DNA of 64,000 nucleotides from Spinacia oleracea (Eukaryota > Streptophyta > Magnoliopsida > Caryophyllales > Amaranthaceae): assembly GCF_020520425.1 (NCBI RefSeq), contig NC_079492.1, positions 117,029,157 to 117,093,156 of the forward strand. The letters are read 5' to 3'. Under the pieces are notes generated by a model. That model made no database searches. It was given only the letters and a program-made list of their open reading frames with translations, and had not been told where the DNA came from. This document shows, in pieces, positions 43,470 to 56,168 of the stretch. The position numbers and the translations under genes were made by a program. Every line of letters starts with the position of its first letter. The stretch's first letter is position 1.

Positions 43470-44737
43470 TCAAATGGAACAATGTTGATGATTAAAATAC
43501 ATGGCAAGATCATCTTCGTCAAGTGTATATCCTACATTCATCTCCCTCATTAGATTGTTACCAAATATATTAACATCTTTACCTGTTGTAACAAATCCTA
43601 AGCAAACCAAATTAATTTGGTCATCTCGAATCCATAGATGATAAGAGAAGAGATCAATCCTGGTATAGTAGTTAAACTCCAAAGTAACCTTGGCAACCTC
43701 ATCCATATTAACAGAAGTTAAATCGATCATGTTATAGCAAAGCTCGTTACCATCCAATTTCAGAGGTTTGTACTTCCTTAAAGCACTCTTGACCGCTTCC
43801 ACAACCGCGTCCAATAACTGTGGAGATAGATGAGACACAGATGAACCCGTGTCAAACACCATATTCGCAGGCAATACATCTTTATACTTGACAACCATCC
43901 GTACTCCTGATACATAAACATTCGTTAAGGAAGCCTGGTAGTTTAATGATCGCTCATTTAAGGCCAATTTAACCCCTGCAATTTTGGCTTCTTCGCCAAA
44001 ACTTAATATACCGGTGTCAGCCTCATCGCGAGGGAAACAATGAGAGAATTTGTTAACTCCTAACTTATTGAGTAATGTTCCATAGCCGCGCATGAAGCCT
44101 GCCACTCCTGGAGATTCTCCCTTGAAGGATTCGGGGATTTGATTCGACGTTCCTACACCAAAGGGTACCAACTCCAGCAAAGACGACGACGACGACGACG
44201 ATGAATCTTGAAAGTAAAAAGTCTCTGTACCAATGACACCTGTTGATGTACATTATATTCATCAAGATATTTGACGTAATAAGAGCAAGGTTCGCCTGAT
44301 AAAATCCATGATGACATGGCAGTAGCACCACAAAGGGGAGTAGTCTTATAAGGTATTGTTTTACAGGTTTCATCTTGACAATAGATAGGGTCGAAGGTCT
44401 TTGAAGCAGCACGGTCATAATATGGGAAATCACCTTGATTGTAGCAGGAGTCACAAGGTAGTGATTGGACCCAGGTTAGGCCACTCCCTGTGTCGACTAA
44501 AAGCTCCGTCATTAGCATCGCCATCACTAGTCTGTAATGTGGGATTGGGTGTACATTTGAATGGACTTTTGAAGGGGTAAACGTTGAACTGTTTGATCTG
44601 CTCATATGTCGGCGTCTATTATACACACGGGTGGAAAAAGATATCGGTTTTTTTGAAGCTTCGCCGAGAGTATGTGACAAGGCGGTTTGAAAGAGGGTGA
44701 GGAGCATTAGGATTATGGGGAGTGTGGGCAAACTCAT
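43470..44737 (-). pseudogene. Aspartic protease (nepenthesin-like, A1), copy 2, with frameshift
   Basis: Tandem paralogue of copy 1. The frame from the ATG at 44735-44737 (MSLPTLPIILMLLTLF, signal peptide) runs through ISFSTRVYNRRRH and LVDTGSGLTWVQSLPCDSC to about 44250. The remaining half (GVGTSNQIPE, VFDTGSSVSHLSP, YTLDEDDLAMYFNHQHC, stop at 43470) is in another frame. The break lies just before a run of TCG codons (serines) at about 44190-44212. Both catalytic aspartates are intact. Unlike copy 1 there is no intron at the GVAG/FMRG position. Probably a recent pseudogene, but a one-base sequencing error would look the same. Confidence 0.75.
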
Positions 44738-47195
44738 TCCTGTATTATTATTACTTTTGACAAATTAATGTTTGTTACTTGGATATAAAACCCATAGAAA
44801 ATTTTGCAATAACATATACGTAGTACAACTAGCTAGCTTCAACATTTTCTTGGTGTGTACAAGAACAGATGATCGACTTCATCATATATATTTAACTTAA
44901 TTAAGATTCATGACAATGGGGTTGCATACCTTTAATCTTTAACTGATTTTTACCATGATTTCTAATTGTTACTACGTATATGTGAACAACATAGTGTTTA
45001 CTTCAACTGTGTTTTCTTCGCCACATGAACTTCTCTAAATTTATTGGGCCTGATTGACCTTATATGATCTGATTCTGACATATTTCGCCCCATTGCAAGA
45101 GGGAAGCCCTCATTTACTCTTTTTTACCTTTATTCTGGGGCATAAAGGAATGACTGAAAATTACAAATTGGTTAACCCAAGAACAACTCCAACCCAATCA
45201 TCCTTTCGAAAATTCAGGTGTATATGTATAAGTCGATACGAGTAGTATGTACTTGTATTTGTTTAGTTGCCTAATAAAGGACCCTTTTCAAGTTTTGTAA
45301 CTAACAAAAGAAAATACTGGTTAATGGTTATGCAAAAAATAATAACATTAGGAAACTTAAGATATGAAATTAAAATTGTCTTTAATAATAAATAAATAAA
45401 TACAGCACTAATTTGTCTATTACATGTATGAAAAGATATAGAATCCTAAGCTAGAGGTAAGCTTTGTGTCATAAGATGGGTGCCAAAAGAATTAGTACTA
45501 ATTATCTTATAATATCTGTTAATGACATTGTTACTATTAATTAACAAATATGCCCTGGACTACCTGCATTTTCTAAGGACCTTATTTTATTTGTTTCATT
45601 AAAATAATGTCTACTAAACTAGATTAATTAAATGAACAATGAATCTGGTGACGAATTTCATATATAAAAAAAATACTCTGTAACTGTAATTGATCTGCTT
45701 TACTCTGTAATTGATCTGCACCCTTGTATTGGAAATTGTAGCCTTCCTATAATGTTCCCTCCCTGCAGAAAAAGAACAACACAATTAACTACAGTTTTAT
45801 CAAAGATTAAAATAAAAAGAGATTAGAACTTGTTAATCCACATGAAGCTAATTGTCTACACGATCTAATTAGCGATAATGACAATGTATCAGAAGCTCGA
45901 AGAAATAACAAAGTCTAACAAGGTGAATCTAAAGCGCGAAAGATCAGCATTGGCATCTATTTAGCGTCGAAAACAACTAAATATACTATCATTTTCACTT
46001 ATCAGGATAATTAAGCTTTTCACTAAAAGTCTTAAAGGGGGTTACCAAAAAGAAATAGAAGGAAAATAACCAACAAACGGTAAAAGTTTGGGTTAAAACT
46101 TAAAAGGGAAAGGTAATTCAAGGCTGCCCAGAAAGGAATTGTTGCTGCTAAAAGTTTGTGGTCCGAGTCACTGTCTAGGTGGGGGGATAACAACATGCCA
46201 ACATGTATAAATTCCATTGGATTTTAAGTTTGATATGCATGGCAGCTGACAAGTTAGATGTTGGCTGCTTTACAAACCCATGCTAAATGCCAATCAACAT
46301 GTAAACATATAACGTGTAAAGCAATACGTACTCATATCTACAATGTCGCCTTGGTTCTTTTCCCCTTTTACAAAATGTCACAATGCGATCAGTAAGTAAC
46401 ACCACCATGGATTCATACTCGGAAAAATAATTAATAGAGGATACTAAGGGTATATTCGTAATTGTACTATTATACCATATTATTATATATATGAATCTCA
46501 TGTACCCGTATTAGGGTAAGCCGTATCATTATATTCACAATAATACCTACTTATACAACGAAGTAAGAAACTAGATAACTTTATTAGTTATCGTGACAAT
46601 TAACCAGTATATATATGAGCCGGAACCAAACGACTTGTTTCCCCTCGATCGAGGTTAAAGTTATTTCAACTTCTTTACAACAAATGCATATGATAATTGA
46701 TTATCCCGTGACATCGTTCTTTTAGAATAGATTATTCTTTAAAAGTTTCCATCACTTTCAGTATTGCCTTGGATCCAGTTACATTAAAGCCATAGGTGCT
46801 AATCTTATCCAAGCTATGGGCCTGGTTAAAGCGATAGGAATTGGGAAGGAAAGGGAACTTTTTAGATGACAAAAAATACGAAAACGGGTGCCCACCCAGC
46901 CACCCTTAAACCTATGACGTTGATAGAAACCCTACTGATTAACTAGTGGATCCACCATAAATTCATGTTGTTCACTTGCCTAATTATTATGTGAAGGAAA
47001 AGAAATTAAAGAAGCAACTTTTATTTCATTACAATATATAAGAAGGATACATGAAAATTCCTATGGCTGATAATGAATTGCCTCATTCAAGATTGTCCTC
47101 ATTAAGGGTTACATAAGCTTGTGGGTGGTTCTTACTAACTATTTTTACCTTTTTCACTAATCCAACGATAACATAACGACGATATCAGTGACATT
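44738..47195. other. Gene-free intergenic stretch
   Basis: AT-rich. Contains only short chance open frames and no clear terminal-repeat element. A pair of near-identical phrases TCTGTAATTGATCTGC-like occurs around 45676-45720. Confidence 0.45.
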
Positions 47196-47932
47196 TAGGG
47201 ATGGCAATGGGTAGGATCTGGGTAGGGTTTAGTAATACCCGGACCCGGATCCTAACTTTTTGACATATACCCATACCCTACCCTTACCCTATAGGGTCTA
47301 AAATTATAAGACCCTTACCCGGACCCTATGGGTCCGACAGGGTATGGGTAGGGTTTAGGGTCTTATGCGGGTCCGCGTAAAACTATAACTTTTATTTCCT
47401 TTTTTGTATTCAATTATATGTAATATGCAAAAATAATACAAGAACAACGATTAATAAGACATTTAAAAACAAATAAATAGCTAGTCTTCAAAAATTATCC
47501 TTGTCTTTCCTTAAACACAATACATTTTAAAGTACGAAGCTCATAAATTACAAAATCCCACATTCTTAACTACACAACATTAATTTTAATAAATAGGTAT
47601 CCATTCAGTACTTTAGTAGTAGTTATCGTCAATATCATCATATACTTCATCATCAAGATCTAACAAAAAAAGTGAAGTACATAAAAATAACAAAATTTAA
47701 GCGGGTCTAAATATAGGGTATGGGCAGGGTATGGGTCTTAAGGGTCCGCGGGTAGGGTATGGGTAGGGTACGGGTCTGAAAAATTAAGACCCTTACCCTA
47801 CCCTAAAAAAAACAGCATATGCCCATACCCTACCCTTACCCTATAGGGTCTAAAAAATAAAGATCCATATCCTAATTTTAGGGTAGAGTCTGACAGGGTC
47901 CGGGTAGGGTCCTGGACACGCTGCCATCCCTA
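47196..47932. mobile_element. hAT-type MITE, 737 bp
   Basis: Perfect 8-bp duplication GTGACATT (47188-47195 and 47933-47940). Terminal inverted repeats are TAGGGATGGCA and TGCCATCCCTA. Subterminal regions are packed with GGGTAGGGT/ACCCTACCC in opposite orientations. Non-coding AT-rich centre. Confidence 0.88.
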
Positions 47933-47995
47933 GTGACATTCATTCGTCTACTAGTATTTAAAAGCAACGGATTCTAAATGTTTGCACAGAAATAT

Positions 47996-48135
47996 CACTA
48001 TTGAAATGATTGAGTTTTAAATTATCAGAAATCAGAAGAGTTTATATAGTACACTCTAAACAGATCACTATTGAAATGATTGAGTTTTAAATTATCAGAA
48101 ATCAGAAGAGTTTATATAGTACACTCTAAACAGAT
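47996..48135. repeat. 70-bp tandem duplication
   Basis: The segment beginning CACTATTGAAATGATTGAG at 47996 is repeated exactly at 48066, period 70, with no difference seen over the unit. A very recent duplication. Confidence 0.9.
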
Positions 48136-49601
48136 GCGAAAAATCTCTAACCAGAAAACCTAACCCCAGAGTAACAGATCCTTGTGTTGGGTTGATCGAA
48201 GGGCCAGGGACTTAATCGATTCAAGGTATATTCTAACAAACATATCTATCTGATTTAAAGAGGTAAGATAGAATATATCTCTATTATATAAGTGAAGAGT
48301 TAAATTTATTTTAGTAAATACACTTTTGGTGTCCCCATTGGTTTATTAAAATACCCTCCACACGTATAGAATAGAGAATATAATGACAACCTACCCAATA
48401 GGAAAAACTCAAAAAATATTTTAATCAATCTAGCCTCTTAAATAAATTCTTACCATTTTATCAATTTGTTTATATGCGTACGGTTCTATCTAACTTATAT
48501 GTTTCTTATATTCGCATGCATCACATTGATATAATATTTTTTACATGTTATTTCATGTTTAAAATGTAATAGCACAAATATGTTTTTGTATATTCGCACG
48601 CATTGTGTGCGTATAAGACTAGTATATATATAAGAGTACCTTGCTAGCTTAACTAAGGTAGAATGAACCACACTATAATCAAAGGGTTTGGCAATTGGCA
48701 TCCACGAAAGATTGACAAGGCAAATTTCTCTTTTAGGAAAACAGGCTAAAAAGGAATAGGCCAAAAAGGTCAGCTTTCGATAAGTAGGATTCACACAAAT
48801 CATACGCCCCAAATAAGAAAAACACTCCTAACTATCACAATTTTTGTGTTCAAATTAGGCGGTTGAAAGGGAGAAAATCACGTTTATATTAGGTTGTGGT
48901 TTCGAATTCGGCTATTTCTTTGAAATATTATTACTAATATAATGAAAATAAAGCAAAGGTGACGACAGATAGATTGTGATATAATAATGTCTCTTTCCAG
49001 ATATAAGCCACCTTATACTATTTGTTTTTATTTTGGTTCAACGTTGATTATTGAAGACAGGAGGAATTCAATCATAAAAGGCTTCATATTTATGCATGAT
49101 TGATCAAGACATGTTTAATTATATATAGGAATATTTATGGAAATTCTTATTTTCGATACCGGATGCTTTATGGTAATGTCAAATATCCCAATAAAAAAAC
49201 AGAGAAAAAGACTAGAATTTTAGCTCTTCACTCAATCATACATGAACCTTGCAAAATTTGCTATGTATTAACATAACATGCTTTCTACAAGTTAAATGTC
49301 CAATTAAGGAGTATAATTATGCGAAGGCTTAAAAAAAGTCATACCTTTCAAGTTGTCTAGCGGTCTTGGGAGGGTAATGAAAGCTGAATATAACGCCACC
49401 ATGTCTCCAAGGCGCTAAGCCAGAGTATTTCTAACAATGTCATCATCTCTCCTTCCCCAATATTAGTATAAATGGAATGTACAAATTCCTCAACCAAATA
49501 TGAATAATGCCGTTAATAACATTGACAAAATTGTGAATGTACACAAGTCCTGTAAATATCAGAAAATTTCTGCGTTAGAAATTGACTCCAATCAAGTATG
49601 A
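48136..49601. other. Intergenic 3' of the GH17 gene
   Basis: AT-rich with no gene recognised. A short reverse-strand segment near 49350-49440 could encode an alternative last exon of the glucanase, but none of its frames is convincing. Confidence 0.4.
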
Positions 49602-51523
49602 TCAACTTATACAGTAAACAAAAAAAATGTATGATGCCAGCATGTCTAATGAATTGCATAAGAAGATAAGAAATGTTACCAAGAATGGTGTTCTTTGATA
49701 TCCAGAAGAAATGTAGAATTGTGGAAGATAACTTTTCTGCAACCCAATATTATAAACAGGGGTACCACTCGGATAATAAAGTCCATAATTCCTTTCAGAA
49801 GAAGGGCCAGGCTTCAAATTCTCATTGAAAAGAGCAAACACATACACTGTAATAGGCACTGAAGGCTTCCCAGGGGTACCTTCTTTATTCTCTATCTTCT
49901 GCAGCAAATTCCCATTATAAGTTGCTGCATTTTGGACTGTTGCCCCTACCTCATTCGGGTCACCCTTCGAAGGCCAACCCGTTTCTGATATCTGGACTTC
50001 TATATCACTATGACCCATTTTCTTAATCGCAGCATAAATTGCATCCAGTTGGGCATATAACATGTTATCATAATGTAGGTTGGTAACTGGGTCAATCATA
50101 CCCTGGTTAGGCCTAAAAAGGACATAATCCAATGATATTTCATTCGGGCTACCCATGTAAGCGAAAAATGGATATACATTGATGAAAAAAGGAGACTTAA
50201 TTTGGGATTGGAAATCCAACATGGGTTGGAGATATTCAGCTAAATCGGGTCTAAATGACCCAGAGGATGGAGGGTAAGAAGTAGCCAAAATCGCGGTGGA
50301 ATGGGCGGTTGTGACAGTAACTTGGTTAGTTAATCCAAGAGATTTAAGGGCATAATAAACACCTTTCATGGCAGGGAACAAATAAGACATTAACTGTGTA
50401 TCACCCCCACCTAAAACTTCATTACCCACCACAATACAGGTAATTTTGGTTTGGCTAATATAAGGTTGGACATGGGTTTGGATCCAAGCTTGAGCTTTAG
50501 ATGGGTCACTCATGTTCTGTAGATACTCACTTCCAAGCCCGATTGTAAACTGGACATTCGAGTTGGCGAAGGCCAAAAGGACATTCGGGTCAGCGTCGTA
50601 GAGCTTGACCCGGCTTACTTGGATGGATTGTAGTAGTATTGCAACTCGGCTAGGGGAAGGCAGGTTATTGGCAATCTGCCCATAGTTAATTCCCACTCCT
50701 AGGCCATCAGTTTGTAAAATTGAGCCTGCAATCATTATTACCAACCAAATTAGACTTTTATTTAAAGGCTTCCTCAATCCCTTACCATTACGCTAAATCG
50801 TAACCAATTTTACTGTTACATAAAAGTATCAACATATTTCAACATAATCCATTACTTTTTTTTCATATGCACAGGCATTTATTCTTTTGGTCAGGTAACA
50901 GTTTGCATAATTATTTTTGTGGCAACAACACATTATGCATAATTAGGTAAAGCGTACAAAATGAAGGAATAACGGTAGGTGCCAAATTTCCAAAGCAACA
51001 GTACAGCTAATCTTGAAGAAAAGTTTGCATATGATATGAAAACACATCTCAAAAATGGAAAATGGGCAAGTGCTAAATTCTATGTCACAATCAAACTTTG
51101 ATGGGAGCTAGTCCTGTATCGTTATAAGTATTCCGCCTAATTTTCTTTTATCATACTTCGTAGATAATTATTTTTACTGGATTCCAAACAAAAAAAATAA
51201 CAAAGGGAATAGCCATAACAAACTAAGATTGAACTATCATAAATTAATTACAAATCAATCAAGTATGCATGAAAAATGCATACTTTGTTTAAACACCAAA
51301 TATATTATTATGACAAAATCTGTTTTACAAAAATTAATCTTTTAGTTTTGAGATTGAATCATGTCTACATCATTGCCACTATCCTTCGCGAATCACGAAC
51401 ACCCAGAAAGAAAAACAGAGATAGAAAACACTGAAAGTTTAAAGGAGAAGAAAAAGTACCTGAAAAAAGGAGGAAGAAGAGGGAAAAGGACGCAATGAGT
51501 GAAGATGAAGTCGACATAGCCAT
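49602..51523 (-). CDS. GH17 beta-1,3-glucanase, probably GPI-anchored
   Basis: Glycoside hydrolase family 17 enzyme that cleaves callose (1,3-beta-glucan) in the wall. Two exons: 51523-51460 encodes the signal peptide MAMSTSSSLIASFSLFFLLF, and 50725-49602 the rest. Together 1188 nt, 395 residues. The phase-1 junction forms Gly22, followed by SILQTDGLGVGINYGQIANN. Acid/base Glu124 (VVGNEV) and nucleophile Glu269 (ISETGWPS) are present, as are VKLYDADP and FALFNENLKPGPSSERNYGL. There is no CBM43/X8 domain. A hydrophobic C-terminus (TPFLVTFLIFLCNSLDMLASYIFF) fits a GPI signal, although a donor-like GTAACA just after PFL leaves an alternative last exon possible. The closest Arabidopsis gene from memory is At2g27500. 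Confidence 0.88.
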
Positions 51524-52410
51524 GGCGGATCTGATAACAACTAATCACCCTCTTAATTAATATAATAATTAAGAACAACTTCAACTTCAACTTCCTCTGT
51601 TAATTAGAATGAGGAAGAAATTAAAGAATAAGATTAATCTGGGTGCCACCTTCTTCTTCTTCTTCTTCTTCTTCAATTGTTGTTGTTGTTAAGCTATAGT
51701 TTAGTTTACGTCGCACATTTATTATCTGTGTCTGTTTCTCTCTCCTCCGATCTGCTTATATTGGGAGAGGAAGGAAGAAGAGAGTGGCGTGTGGGAGCAG
51801 AGAGAGGAAGTTGCGCACCCCTCTTAAATACTTTTTACGAGCGAGTACAAGTATTTTATTTTATATATGGACCACTAAATAATGGGGAAAATATAATGTG
51901 ATATGGTAAGGTATGGAATTATGGATCTTGCAATTATGGGAATTGTGTAAACGTATACAAGGTTTCTTCAATTTTTACGTTTTATTTATAGACACATACC
52001 AAAACTTTGTTTCACCTTCATTAACCGACATCTCATGTTTTTATTCTTTTTTATTGCAACTAGGTCATACGGCAATTGCCAACTTGAGACTTCTACTACG
52101 TATTTTTATCAACTTTTTTTTTTCTTCTTTTTTCTTTTTGGTATGGGTAACTTTTTAATCCAGTATTTTAGTCAATCTTTTTAAAATTAAATTTGGATAC
52201 ATTTTTAGTTACGGCTGTAATGGTAATGGTCAATAAAGTACATCATGCTATATTTCCTATTTTCTTCATTAAAACTAAGATTTAGATTTTTCTAAATATC
52301 TTGAGATTTTTTTGTGTGTGTACACAATGAAGATTCTATATTAATGAAAATCTTATTACAAATAAAATAATATAATAAGATAATTAAAGTACACCTTGCT
52401 ATATTTCCCT
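51524..52410. other. GH17 promoter side and AT-rich gap
   Basis: Contains the GH17 5' leader, with a CTT microsatellite at 51650-51674 (reverse strand AAG), then AT-rich DNA. No gene. Confidence 0.5.
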
Positions 52411-52580
52411 TTTTTTTTTTTTTTGTTAGCACCCGGTTCACCCTTAGGGCTAATCCGGATTCGGGGCGAGTTCTGGATGGATAGGTTCTATTCCCCTCCC
52501 AATTGTTATTGCGGGGGATCGAACACGAGTTCTCCCAACCAAGTTCAGCCCTAATCACCACTGAACCAACAAGCAATTGG
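52411..52580 (-). mobile_element. tRNA-derived SINE
   Basis: Reverse-strand head has box A-like TTGGTTCAGTGGT and box B GTTCGATCCCC, the body ends GAACCGGGTGCTAAC and a poly-A (T run at 52411-52424) follows. It is flanked by a 13-bp duplication TATATTTCCCTTT (starting at 52400 and 52581). Head, body and tail lengths (about 170 bp) match plant Au-like SINEs. Confidence 0.85.
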
Positions 52581-52593
52581 TATATTTCCCTTT

Positions 52594-53332
52594 ATAAATC
52601 CTCACTCTATCAACTTTTTGAGAGATTTTATCTAATGTGGCTGTCAAATACAAATAAAGTAGATATGTAAATAGTGTAAAAATCTCAAACGTTGCGTATA
52701 AAAATGAATGGAGGAAGTATGAAATATTTTATATAAGTATCTATTCTATAATTGATTGGAGTCATATTAATACCGAAGATTTTTCTTAATTTTCTTTTTT
52801 CAGATGTTTTCATATTATTGAGTGATTTGAACATCATAATCATAATCATAATCATGAATTATGATTAATATATATTGTACTACGCAATTGATAATAATAT
52901 TTGAAGCGTACTATATTGCATTTATATGTGTGCAAACTGCAAAGTCTTGTGATCACTATGTCAAAAGAAAATTTGGAGTATCAAGTACCAGACTACAAAT
53001 CGTGCATTAATTTAACTTTGGCCTAGTGGAAAGAAGAGGCCATTTACACTATAAGGTTAAATTAATTAGCAGTTCAATCCCCATTTGAAATAGGTTGAGG
53101 ACGAAAATCATATTGCAATTTTATGTGTGCAATAGTGTGATCACTATTGTCATAAGAAATTTTGAGTATCAAGTATTACAAGGTTACGTCCAATTTGCAT
53201 GCCACCTTCACTCTCACATTAGTACCCTGTGTGATATTGTCCTCTTTAATTGGAATGGGTTCGTACGAATTAGTTTTTGTGCACCCTCCCAAAAAGTCTC
53301 ACTGTACTCTCTTCACCAAAAAACAAGTACTA
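52594..53332. other. AT-rich gap without genes
   Basis: TCATAATCA-type short repeats at about 52832-52856. Nothing else recognised. Confidence 0.45.
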
Positions 53333-53573
53333 CTCCATCCGTTTTAAAATTATAGTCATGTTTTCTATTTTGGGCATCCCAAACTTTATAGTCATATTTT
53401 CATATTTGGACATTACTTTCCCTGCTTTTCCATATTCTATATTCCACTTTTTACACTTTTCAATACACTATATTCTACTTTCCCACTTTCTCATACATTA
53501 TATTCCACTTTTCTTAAAACTCGTATTTTTAGTCAAACACTTAAAAATAACTATAATTTTGGGACGGAGAGAG
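53333..53573. mobile_element. Stowaway-type MITE, 241 bp
   Basis: TA at 53331-53332 and 53574-53575. Ends CTCCATCCGTTTTAAAATTATAG and CTATAATTTTGGGACGGAGAGAG are inverted repeats. Confidence 0.85.
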
Positions 53574-53717
53574 TAATATTTAAGGCAACCCTTACATATT
53601 CTGCTGATGTGCTACATGGGTTGACATCCTAACACCAGTCGGATAGGGCATTAGTTTGGCGGAAAACGTTTTCAGTGAAAAATGATTTTCATTGAAATTC
53701 ATCAGCGCGTCTCCTCT

Positions 53718-54466
53718 GAGACCAGTCACACCATCAACTTGATGGTGTGACGAGCGCAAAAACAATAGCGTACCTCCCCTAAAACTATATAAAAAAAAAA
53801 AGTAACAGATCTAAACTATAAAAGTAACATACCTAAATTAAAAAAGTACCTCCTCTAAAATTAAAAAAAAAAGTAACATGTCTAAACTATAGAAGTAACA
53901 TACCTAAACTAAAAATGTACCTCCCCTGAAACTATTCCGTATAAAAAAAGTAACATGTCTAAACTATAGAAGTAACATACCTAAACTAAAAAAGTACCTC
54001 ATCTAAATAAAAAAGTAACATGTCTAAACTATAGAAGTAACATACCTAAACTAAAAAAAATACCTCCTCTAAAATTATTAAAAAAAAGTAACATGTCTAC
54101 ACTAGAAGTAACATACCTAAACTAAGAAGGTATATCCCCTAAAACTACTCCATATAAAAAAAGTAACATGTATAAACTATAGAAGTAACATACCTAAACT
54201 AAAAAAAAAGTAATTCGTCTAAAATTATAAAAAAAAAAAAGTAACATGTCTAAACTATAGAAGTAACATACCTAAACTAAGAAGGTATATCCCCTAAAAC
54301 TACTCCGTATAAAAAAAGTAACATGTATAAACTATAGAAGTAACATACCTAAACTAAAAAAAGTACCTCATCTAAAATTATAAAAAAAGTAACATGTCTA
54401 AACTATAGAAATAACATACCTAAATTCGCAAGTGTGAACTGGTCTCACCATCAGTTGATGGTGAGA
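53718..54466. repeat. Tandem array framed by two perfect palindromes
   Basis: The left palindrome 53726-53750 (12-bp arms, TCACACCATCAA) and right palindrome 54443-54466 (11-bp arms, TCTCACCATCA) lie inside the inverted pair GAGACCAGT (53718) / ACTGGTCTC (54438). Between them about eight copies of a 65-80-bp unit containing AAGTAACATGTCTAAAC and AGAAGTAACATACCTAAA. Non-coding. It may be a transposon of unknown class. Confidence 0.8.
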
Positions 54467-54816
54467 ACAGTCTCATACAAGAATTTGGGGAAATTCATTG
54501 TTTAAGCAAAAATACAATTCCAAATTGTTTTCTAAAAGAAAAATTGTAGAGAAAAAGGAAAATGAAAGTAGATGGATGAGGATCGATGGGAAGAGAGAAA
54601 AAGGAGGTAAGGATCTAGAGAAAAATTGAAAATGTGATTCCCTTCCTTTCAAATGAAAATGTTTACCACCCTTGAAAGTGTTAATGGCAGAAAAAATATT
54701 TTTCACCATTTTCCATACCAACACAATGTAAAATGATCGAAAATGAGAAAATCATTTTCATGAAAATGTTTTACGCTAAAACAAATTCCCTAACAAAAAG
54801 CACTAAATACTTATAT
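54467..54816. other. AT-rich gap
   Basis: No gene or repeat recognised. Confidence 0.4.
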
Positions 54817-55176
54817 AGGCTTTGTTTGGCACGCCATTTCAGACGTCTCAAATAATAAGGTGTTGAAATTTTAAGCCACCTTGAATGATTAGATCGGTTT
54901 GTCAAGCACCTTAGATAGAATATAAAGTCTTGAATTCAGACGTTACTTTGAGTAACGTTTCAATTTAAGTTGCATAAATTTTCATGTATTTTACCTTTAA
55001 TTTTTAATTTAAAACAACTATTTTATAAATTTCAGCTCCTTAAAGCTTAAACCATTAATTTTACCAAAAAACTTATATAACCAGATACCTTATTAGTTTC
55101 AGCTTCAACCTTTCCCGTTTCAGCTAACTTATCAATTTCAACCCTATTTTAATTATTTTTGCCAAACATAGCCTTA
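54817..55176. mobile_element. Putative hAT-like MITE
   Basis: Ends AGGCTTTGTTTGGCA and TGCCAAACATAGCCT are imperfect inverted repeats. An exact target duplication could not be fixed (TTATA-like on both sides). Confidence 0.5.
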
Positions 55177-55636
55177 TACAATTATAATATATACAATTAT
55201 ACAATTATAATATATACCTCATTTTTTTTTGTTTTTTGGTCACTTACTATTCATGAAGTCAAAGTAAAATAGTTGACCGTACCAAAAGAAAGAAAGAAAT
55301 TACGTGAGATATTGTTCTATATAAGTATTAATACTAGGTTAGGTTCATTGCAAACGCACGGATGAGACTAAATAAATTTTTTTTCTAATCTGTCTAATTT
55401 ATTTAAAATAATTTTTTAATAAAACAAAATCAGAGAAGTATCAAATTTTACCATGGGTTGTTGGAAAATTAGATAAAATTATTATTTATTCGAATTATAA
55501 AGTGATTAGTGTTATCCTAGGTGTTTAAGGTTTCGCCAAAAATAATTAAGTTGGGAAAAAAACTTATCATACCTTTATCAGGTAACTGTTTCTTTTAAAG
55601 TTGAATGATATCCATAACTGTAACCATACCCGTACC
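55177..55636. other. AT-rich gap
   Basis: Contains a small repeat TACAATTATAATATA at about 55176-55216. No gene. Confidence 0.4.
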
Positions 55637-56168
55637 TAGGGCTACGCAAAACTATTCGAAAAACTAAGAACCCGAAACCCCCCGATCCGAAAAATTGGGT
55701 ACCCGAACCGATATGGTTATCGGTTCGGGTACCCGATCCGAAATTTGGTTATTGGATAAGGTTGCGGATATCATTTTATAAATAACAGTTACAAGATAAT
55801 GATCCGATAAGCCATTTTTTAAAGTTTTTCCTAATTGAAATATTTTTTCCCAATAGCTCAAAATCCTAAATGTTAATAATCAATGTATAGTTTGAATAAA
55901 TTCTAATTTCATTATAATGTAGTCAAAATCATGTGTTAATGTTGATATTTAGTGTTGAATGATATTATAATAATCTTGTTATAAATACTATATTTTCCAA
56001 TTGGATCATAACGGGTACTCGATATCCGATCTGAAAGTTTGGGTACCCGGTGTACGGGTAACCGAACTTAACGGCTCGGTTCATGTATATCAATTTTAGC
56101 CTTATTGGTTATAGGTTACCTGATCCGATAATGCTATTGGTTATGTACCCGACCCATGCTCACCCCTA
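55637..56168. mobile_element. hAT-type MITE, 532 bp
   Basis: Perfect 8-bp duplication CCCGTACC (55629-55636 and 56169-56176). Ends TAGGGCTACGCA and TGCTCACCCCTA are imperfect inverted repeats. The subterminal zones consist of GGGTACCCGA/TCGGGTACCC words. Related in design but not in sequence to the element at 47196. Confidence 0.85.

Noticed and set aside
47220-47400. Interstitial telomeric repeat
   Set aside because: GGGTTTAGGG words are scattered and in both orientations inside a hAT MITE with clear TSD, not a tandem telomere array.
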